A stretch of 11,213 bases of DNA from Mucidula mucida (Eukaryota; Basidiomycota; Agaricomycetes; Agaricales; Physalacriaceae), in assembly GCA_015501055.1 (NCBI GenBank), contig JADNYV010000988.1:1-11213 (forward strand), read 5' to 3'. A program made the position numbers and the translations under genes. Positions 1 through 6,792 of the stretch are shown one piece after another. How positions within the stretch are numbered: the stretch's first letter is position 1; every line of letters starts with the position of its first letter. Below the pieces are notes generated by a model. The model did no database searches. It was given only the letters and a program-made list of their open reading frames with translations, and was not told the DNA's origin.

Positions 1-502
1 CCAGGCATAATCAGCTGGCGCACTACGGGTTGCTGCTCAACGCATAAAGCGGGCGGGAGAGTCCCAACAACGAGAGTGAGGAATAGCCAGCTCATGGTAC
101 AGAGACAAGTCGAACCGATCGGCCTGTAGTGGCGCACAAGCAGCCCTAGGGTTAGGGTACAAATGTACTTTTTCCTGTCGATCGAGGCAGAGTTGCCAGC
201 TCAATGAGATTTTGCGTGACAAGCGTCCAACTCATTCTAGGCTAGTAGTCATTGAGTTTGAATGGAGTGGTCGCTAAATTTCTGACTTGAAGCTTTATCG
301 GAAACCACGAACCGTGGAGGATAATAACGTTGTGTTGGCAATTATCGTCAGAGCTAGCGCTTGAGCAGTGATGTAAAGTTGAAGTTGATGGTATGTACTC
401 AAGAACTTGAACATGACTGTCCACGCTATCTCCCGGGATTTTCCGACGCTTCAAGCTTCAACGTTCAACTCTCACTAGATACTTTTGGCTCAACATAGCA
501 AG
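1..502. other. Left-edge region with no supported gene
   Basis: I find no convincing coding exon here on either strand. The open frames are short and have no family motif or consistent splice structure. The right part lies downstream of the minus-strand gene that ends at 503, so it probably holds that gene's 3' untranslated region. A short telomere-like string at 144-157 is too short to mean anything. Confidence 0.5.
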
Positions 503-1208
503 CTACCATTCCCACATTTTCATCTTGTCCACAAACCATCCCTCAACCTCTTCGTCAAACTCGAGCTCTTGCCTCCAGAACGAGCTCCCGACCCACGCCT
601 TCTGAAGGTATTGATCCCAAAAGAGAATCTCAGCGATTCCCTTCCTAACACGATATCCCGCGACATGGGGGCGCGGCCCAACGAGTTCATGTCTGCAATC
701 ATTTTACATCAAAATGATACGTCGATTTCAACCCCGGCTTACCTGGCTGGCCGGACACCGTCGTGAGCAACGAAATTCGTGGCTTCAAAATCCATCAAGT
801 GATCCGCTACAGATGATGCGTAATGCCGATAAACCAGCGTATTCAAGTCAGCACCTTCGTTAAACTTGAGCTACGTGTTATGATATCATTGGTCTGTCTT
901 CCGTAGACAAGTAGGTAGTAAGTACTCACGTTATAACACCCTCCGGCGCCTCCATACTCTTCTGGACATTGAAGCACGCCAGCACGCGGAGCCCAAAAGG
1001 GGGGGGGCGCATGCTTCTCTAGAGGCCACGCCGTCATCCTCATTGCCGTCTCTTCCCTGTCGCGCAGTTCGTCATGCTCCTGCACCAGCGCGATCTTCTT
1101 CTCTTCTTCCGTCAGGCTCTCGAATCTAGGGAGTCCGAGTTTTTGGCGATCATCATCCCGCGCTTTCCTGAATGCAGCGACTTTTTGTTCAGTCCAAGGG
1201 CGGGGCAT
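503..1208 (-). CDS. Unrecognised 198-residue protein, three exons
   Basis: I do not recognise this protein. Three exons join into one open frame: 1208-930, 870-743 and 692-503. The introns are 929-871 (59 nt, donor GTGAGT, branch-like CATAAC) and 742-693 (50 nt, donor GTAAGC, acceptor GCAG). The total is 597 nt, exactly 198 codons plus TAG. The start MPRPWTEQK is the first ATG of the frame. The first 60 residues are highly charged and probably helical (KARDDDRQK, TEEEKK, HDELRDREE). A PPPFW motif, encoded in part by a run of nine C on the coding strand, follows at about residue 69. The C-terminal 70 residues are rich in Trp and acidic residues and end MKMWEW. There is no signal peptide or membrane segment, so a soluble protein is inferred. 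Consistent splice phase over two introns is the main reason to accept the gene. It could be a lineage-specific fungal protein. Confidence 0.7.
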
Positions 1209-1694
1209 GATCCAAAATCGTTTTACTTGGTCAGTTTTGAGGCCTCATTCTAGTAGTACAGACTGACAGCTTCTTTCTTCAGTAACGATGTGTACTTGTG
1301 TCACTGACGTGCTATTCGGCGGCCGGATAAGATAATCCCAGGGGATCGAGTCTTGGAGTGGTGTTCTTGAGGCAAACCGACGAGAATACCAAGGGCTAGA
1401 GTCAATGATAAGAGTGTAACGAATGCCGGGATCGTACAACTCTTCAACATCAAGAAATGATACCCTCCAGGTGAAGCTAACATCGTGCCGACATAATGGC
1501 GCTCATAGGCGACGCGCTGTCAAGGACTCGAATGCGATGATGTAGCGTTCAAAAGGTTTTCTCCTTCATGCATGTGGCCCGATGCAGCGCTGCAGGAGAG
1601 CTGAAGGACTGGCCCTCAAGGCGCGTGCCTCTACTTTCTATCGTATCTCTACATAATATACAAATAAGCGTGATTTTCCAGTCAAATTGCAACT
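1209..1694. other. Intergenic: DNA2 3' flank and upstream region of the 198-residue gene
   Basis: Both flanking genes read leftward. The right part should hold the DNA2 3' untranslated region; on the minus strand, A/T-rich sequence with TTATTTGTATATT at about 1655-1670 resembles a fungal 3'-end efficiency element. The left part should hold the promoter of the 198-residue gene. A coding-like minus-strand stretch inside it is listed separately. Confidence 0.45.
1250..1476 (-). other. Possible small gene or gene relic
   Basis: On the minus strand, one frame from about 1476 to 1308 reads like real protein: FTWRVSFLDVEELYDPG, then IRYTLIIDSSPWYSRRFASR, then TPLQDSIPWDYLIRPPN. It runs into a plausible 46-nt intron (1308-1263, donor GTCAGT, acceptor GTCAG) followed by a short exon ending in TAG at 1250. 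A GTTAG acceptor lies just upstream at 1477. Protein-like pieces also occur further upstream (about 1480-1560), but in other frames and interrupted by stops, and no ATG starts the whole. I do not recognise the product. It may be a decayed gene, an unannotated small gene with a poor donor, or chance. Confidence 0.25.
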
Positions 1695-4600
1695 TCACTC
1701 GTCTTCATTCATAAGATCCCTCAAAATAGGCCTCGTCTTCAACAACCCTTCCTTCCCAATGACCTTCGGCTTCTTCAACGGACGAGACTCGCTCCCACCG
1801 CTATGCACATTTTCCACACCACGCTTCGGCGACCCCCCAGGAGAGAAAGCAGCCGCATGAGTATTATGCGCACCAGCAGGAAGCTGCAGAATCCAGTTCT
1901 TGCTCTCCATCAACGCAAAGAACTCTCTCAACAAGGGCGTGCCTTGCAATGTCTTCCTCGAACCGAATATGATCAGCTTGGATCGCGCGCGCGTAAAGGA
2001 CACGTTCATCCGACGCCAGTCCTTCACCAAGTCGCCGATCTGGAAAGATGAAGATGAGCTGGCGAATGAAAAGGGAGAGACAGAGAAGCATACCAAACCG
2101 TCGGCGTTGGAGCGAACCATCGAAATGATGATACAATCCTTATCTCTCCCTTGACTGCGATCCGCGGTGAGAAGCTCGATGCCTTCGCGATGAGGGAGCA
2201 GCTGTGTCAACAGTTTGAGCTGCTGTCGATACAATGAAATGATTCCAATGTCGTCGGGCTCGACGCCGCTCCGCAACAAGGTCTCCGTGACCTGGGCAAC
2301 CAACATAGCTTCGACTTCATTCTGGACAAGGTCGCCAACACGGGAATCGCGCGCCGGGACTAGATCCGTGTCAACAAAAACAGCTTTGCACCTTCGCAAA
2401 GTTGAGCAAGACGGGCTAAAGTAAACGAGCAAAGACCCACTTTTCAGACATTACATAATCCAGCCAACAGCCTTTTTGATGGCACGTCAACTTTCCGCCG
2501 TGTATGCTCTGAAGAAAGCGGCGATTGGGGAGCTTCAGAGATTGGTTGGCAACCTCCTGGGACCCACAGCGAAGACGATCACTGTATATGAGCTTGTTGG
2601 AAAGCAGCATAATATCAGAGTTCATTCGATACTGGCATGTCAAATCAATGACGGAGTGGGGATGAGCGTCCGAAAGACGTCGAAATAGCGAGACGTCCAG
2701 GCCGCCTTTCCGTGCGTCGACGTTGCGAACCTAGCGAAAACATCAATACGAGTCCGAATTGTGAAGGGCAAATGACACTGACCAATGGAGGGAGTTGGAA
2801 ATGGTCACCGACAAGAACAAACTTGTCAGCAAACCGGAGGGGTCCTACACACGTCGGAAGGGTAATCTGAGAAGCTTCATCGACGATACAATAGTCGAAT
2901 TTGCGCCTCGAGAAGAGCGCACTACGCATGATGATTAGTGAAAGAAAACAAATTAAGACAGGTAGACATACTGATCGACGGAAAGACATGTAGTCGCTAC
3001 GATGAGAGGTGTCATGACTTGCTGCTCTAACTGCTCCACTGTGGTGGGAGTCCTCTTGGCTGCGAGAGTCATACAACGCACACTGGGATGCACCTACACT
3101 ACAGTCAGCTAAATCACAACGACTGAGGATCAATCAAACCTTGTCAATGTTCCCCAGACGAAGAATGTTACAGTCCGCCTTGTCTTTCAACTTCAACAAT
3201 ATAGTGTCCACCGCGGAATGAGTATAGGATGTCAACAACACACTTTTCCCCATCGCCGTCAAAGCGCATATAAGGGCCGCAATGACGGTCGTCTTGCCCG
3301 TTCCCGGCATACCCAGAATTAACGCATAGTCCTCAGCAGAAAGAACCTTGGAAATGGCCTGCTTCTGATTGGCATTTAGGTGTTTCAAATGAGGGGCAAC
3401 ACTCCGCGGAAGATCCACTTGCGTGAAAACTGGCGCCTTCAAATCTACCACAAGCTCTAGCCTCCTCGAATCGCCTTCCGCATAAAACAAGCGCGCCAAG
3501 TTCTCGCGAATGCGACCCATGCCGCTAAAAAGCTCGTCACGATCGATGCGGAAGATAACTTCAGCTGGCGGTGCAGAAAATGCAGACAGACGTGTAAGGA
3601 TAGGACCAAGGGAAAGATCGTGGTCCACCCCAAGAACCACATGGGTAGATGAAAGTTCGAGGAGAAAACCACGCGCCAGTGCCAATAGGTTGGGTTCCAC
3701 AGAGATCGTGACGGGATCTCCGACGTTAATGAAACCGCTCAAGAACGATGCAGTGCCCATGAAGCTCGGAGAACGAACGAACTTGTACGTATACTGATGA
3801 ATCTTGGTGTCGCGACTGGAAGGGAGCGTGGCTGCCGGTTGGTATGTAGGGTCGATGACCACGTCGCTGAAGCAGCGGCCTTTCTCTTCACGCTCTGCGG
3901 CGCGCATGGTCCAAATCTCCTTGCGGAAACGACCAAGGTCGGATTCTTCCAGCGCAATGAGGTGCTCCCATTCTTTGAAGAAGGCTGTTTGTACCGGTGA
4001 AAGATGGGAAGTCTTGAGCGCGTAGGTATCAGCGATAGGTGAATTCGTGTCTTCAACGCCTTCAACGGCCTGAGGAAATAAGATAATTAACCGAAGGAAC
4101 CAGAATATAGATTGTACACACTTTACGATAAAGCATGCACGTGTCTAGGGAGTAGCAACGCTTACAGACTCTCTCGTCGTCAAGAGTTGGCGGTAAGAAG
4201 GATTCACTTCCACCGCCAGCTTTCACTAGATGACGCCGCGCCATGTAACTGGCCATCTCATTCCGATAGATCATCAATCCGCGAAGCTCGTTGCGCCCGA
4301 CAGGTACTTGTACGATTTCTTCGCTTTGAGTGTAGTAGAGAAGTCCAGAAGTAACTTGGATCCCATATCTCTTTTCAGCGAGAATGGTGTAGAGCATCGT
4401 CTGAGCGCGATGCTCCATTCCTGCAATAGATCGCCCTGTTTTGACTTCAAGCGGTTTAGGACCCTTAGTTACAACAGGTTGCTTTATAGGTGGTGTGGTC
4501 TCCGCGATGATAGTGTCGATAGTGGCGTCTATCTTACCCTTGATACCATGGGAAGGACACCAGATGTCTTCTTCGATATCAAGGACCTTTGTAATAGCCA

Positions 4601-5805
4601 ATTTTGCAGTGGAATCGCGTACCGCCCTCGTATTCATGAGATTGGCGGATGGCTGAAGAGTATGCGTTAGTCGGTGAAGGCAGAAGACAGTGGACTAACC
4701 TTGGGCTCTTTGGCAATATACTTTTGGGAGAAGCCTTGTAGACCCTTGGCTCGGGCTTTGACTTCTCGCTTCGCCTGATCAACGGAAAAGTTGATGCTTA
4801 GAAGGTCTGAGAGGTTGTTGCGCACTACTTGGTCGATCTTGTCATCCATCCAGCTATCTTCCCAGCGGTCTGCAACTAGAGCAGCTTGGAGGACGGTATG
4901 AAGCATGTTCCCCCACACCAATTGCGGTGTGACGTCGGAAGAAGAGTGGACGAGTGCAGATAGCAGGGGGCGACGACGACATTGAGCAGCGTTGGAGAGG
5001 GCGGTTGCGGTTAAGAGAGTATCAGGATGAAGTATGAAGAGGTTTTGTTTCACAGAAATGGTGATAGTCGCAGTCAAGGAGGACGACGATTCTTGCAAGA
5101 GGGTGAACTCTCCTAAGATGTTTGCCTTGTCGCCTGCCGCCTATAAGAATGACGTTGTATGATAAGAAATGTAATGAGACTCACCGACGCGTACATCGCT
5201 TTGCACCCAGTCGTCCTTCAGAATGACAGATCGACGTTCGTCACTCTTGCTCAATCTTACAACGAGTCGCTGATAGATACTCAGTGTCCAACTCCATCAC
5301 AAGCAAGTGGACTCGCCTTTTCGCGCCGGTTTTCGACTACGCATTCTTCGACGGTCTGAATGGTGCATCGGGTGCAGGTTTCTCCTACATAGGGTCTCTT
5401 GGAAACGTTAGAAAGCGCGTTTGAGCATTAACAGCGGTACGTACATGCTTCAAGTCGGGCTCGGGTCTAGTAAGCTGATCCATGACGCGTCAGAGGGTCC
5501 GAATTAACGTCGAATCGACGTACCGCAGCTTTCGCCTTCTTTGGCGACGGTTTTCGAGGAGATATATCAAAATCGTCCCAATCGTCGATGCCCTCGAGGA
5601 GTTCCTCGGCATTGAATATGTACGGCGCCGGCGCAGGACCCTTGGCTTTCTCGCAAACTCGCTGTTTACGGACTGGTGTTGCCACAGGCGACGGCGTTTT
5701 GGCTTTCGGTTTCGTGGGCGACGAGGTGGCCCAAAGCGAGTCGTTGTTAAGAAGGTCATTCATAAAGTCGTCTTCCTCTTGTGAGGAGCGTTTGATGGGA
5801 GGCAT
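1695..5805 (-). CDS. DNA2: DNA2 DNA replication ATP-dependent helicase/nuclease
   Basis: Dna2 is the nuclear enzyme that trims long Okazaki flaps and resects double-strand breaks, using a RecB-like nuclease and a superfamily 1 5'-3' helicase. Twelve exons: 5805-5524, 5474-5445, 5397-5317, 5269-5185, 5133-4700, 4652-4122, 4069-3140, 3093-2972, 2921-2783, 2730-2441, 2391-2094, 2039-1695 (3567 nt, 1188 residues, phases consistent). The nuclease has His238, Asp346 in KIDAT, Glu373/Lys375 in LEVKTG, and Gln388/Tyr392. The Fe-S cysteines are Cys211, 467, 470 and 476, with the family's X2 and X5 spacing. The helicase has GMPGTGKTT (734-742), DEAS (846-849), GDHFQLPP (870-877), QYRM (911-914), the SQGRDKD region near 1054-1060, and a motif VI region around residues 1086-1093 (NVSFTRAR). 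The start was chosen at MPPIKRSS, which has a strong ACCACC context; an in-frame ATG lies 48 nt upstream. Intron 3 (5316-5270) uses a GC donor. No catalytic residue appears to be missing. Confidence 0.96.
5270..5316 (-). other. DNA2 intron 3, GC-AG type
   Basis: The donor reads AAG|GCGAGT and the acceptor ATCAG. The intron is 47 nt and phase 0, joining RREK to [13 protein letters not shown]. The exon frame hits a stop (GGACACTGA) if it is not spliced. A GT donor at 5340 would also keep frame, but it is weak (GTAGTC) and makes a 71-nt intron, well outside the 45-59 nt range seen here. Confidence 0.6.
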
Positions 5806-5918
5806 GGTGGTCAGAGACCTATGTGCAAAAACAGAGTAAACAGCGCGTCCCACCTGTCACGTGGTCGGAAGCAGATCGGGCCGTGGTACCGGTACCCAAC
5901 TTGGTCTTGACCGTCATC
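5806..5918. promoter_or_regulatory. Divergent promoter shared by DNA2 and IES6
   Basis: Only 113 bp separate the two start codons, so both 5' untranslated regions and a shared promoter must lie here, or partly inside the genes. It contains a canonical E-box CACGTG (5858-5863) and a perfect 12-bp palindrome GGTACCGGTACC (5885-5896). No TATA box is evident. The use of these sites is inference. Confidence 0.6.
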
Positions 5919-6658
5919 ATGTACGTCGCGTTCGCGTTCCTCGGTCTTTTCTGACGAATCTATAGGCCTCCTAAAGGCTTTGGGAGAAAGAAAGCTGTTT
6001 CAGATGGTACACCTGTAGTAGTCTTTGCTTTGAATGGTGGGACAGTCCTAACAAGCCGAAGAGTTTGGCAGAACAGTTGTCGTATCTTCATAGTCCAAAG
6101 CCATTCAAAAACCCACATTATACAAAGGGAGTTGGCCGTCGGGCAAAGAACTTAAAGAATATGCTCAGTCAGGAGAAGGAACGCGAACGCGCTGAACGAG
6201 AGCGGAGAAGGCTTGAGAGACAGGAAGGTAATATGGACATAGATCCTGAACCCGCAGAAATGCCAACATGCAAGTGTTCTCTTCTTCAGGCTATGACATT
6301 GTACTCACGATATGAAGATGCTTCAATCGAGGCGCCGCCCTCTGTATTTCCTTTGCGTCACTACTGCGATATTACCGGTCTTGAGGTATATGGAATGAAT
6401 TTGATGGGTCTTTACTGACGCTTTCTGTAGGCTCCATATACAGACCCGGCAACTGGTATGCGCTATCACGACAAGAGCGTGTACCAGGCCATCAAATCTC
6501 TGGTATGTTGACTTGAGATGAACCAAGGAGATCGCTAACACGCCCGCTAGACGGCCAGCTCAGCCAAGGAGTATTTATCAGGTGAGTCGACGCGGCGCGC
6601 GTATTTTGATTTGCTGAGACCTTTTCTAGCGCGCGGCGTGAATTCCATTGTTAAATAG
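5919..6658 (+). CDS. IES6: INO80 chromatin-remodelling complex subunit Ies6 (YL1 C-terminal domain)
   Basis: Ies6 (INO80C in animals) pairs with Arp5 in the INO80 remodeler, which slides nucleosomes and acts in transcription, replication-fork stability and repair. Seven exons: 5919-5920, 5966-6014, 6062-6269, 6318-6385, 6431-6502, 6551-6581, 6630-6658 (459 nt, 152 residues). KPFKNPHY (30-37) is the family's signature near the N terminus. A highly charged helix follows (about 48-74). SIEAPPSV (89-96) leads into YCDITGLEAPYTDPATG (102-118) and RYHDKSVY, the YL1 C-terminal domain that packs against Arp5. The initiator ATG is split AT|G by intron 1 (5921-5965, GTACGT to ATAG); unspliced ATG reading stops within 12 codons. 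Intron 3 is GC-AG. The intron 2 donor (6015) is the least certain. The length is normal for Ies6. Confidence 0.92.
6270..6317 (+). other. IES6 intron 3, GC-AG type
   Basis: The donor reads ACAT|GCAAGT, the standard consensus with T changed to C, and the acceptor is TGAAG after a branch-like ACTCAC. Splicing rebuilds a Tyr codon (T|AT) to give MPTYASIEAPPSV, matching the family's conserved TY-x-SIEAPPS. The 48-nt intron is in frame and stop-free, so it would otherwise be read as 16 extra residues. Confidence 0.8.
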
Positions 6659-6792
6659 ATTATTGTAATACGCTGTAGCTGTCAATGTCAATGATGTGGC
6701 TGTCCGCGTCACCCATAACGTGTGACGTCCACGTCTGAATTTCCCTCTTACCCTACATCGACCAGGCTCGACCTGGCCTAACGCTTGCCAAA
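6659..6792 (+). promoter_or_regulatory. IES6 3' flank and alpha-COP promoter
   Basis: This 134-bp gap lies between two genes in the same direction. Three ACGT cores sit close together at 6718-6721, 6725-6728 and 6731-6734, the middle one within TGACGTCC, a bZIP-type half-site. A pyrimidine-rich stretch (about 6739-6755) precedes the start, as often near fungal transcription starts. The start codon context is GCCAAAATG. GTCAAT is repeated in tandem at 6681-6692. Confidence 0.5.

Noticed and set aside
144..157. Telomere-like CCTAGGGTTAGGG
   Set aside because: It has only about two repeat units, with no array and no subtelomeric context; housekeeping genes follow.
485..766. Plus-strand 93-codon open frame
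   Set aside because: It is the antisense shadow of exons 2 and 3 of the minus-strand gene, which has matching splice phases.
1301..1483. Minus-strand 60-codon frame with a hydrophobic, membrane-like segment
   Set aside because: The hydrophobic run comes from reading the more protein-like neighbouring frame out of phase; there is no splice support or recognisable family.
5270..5340. DNA2 intron 3 with a GT donor at 5340
   Set aside because: It is in phase, but the donor GTAGTC is weak and the 71-nt length is outside the range of every other intron here. GC-AG at 5316 fits better.
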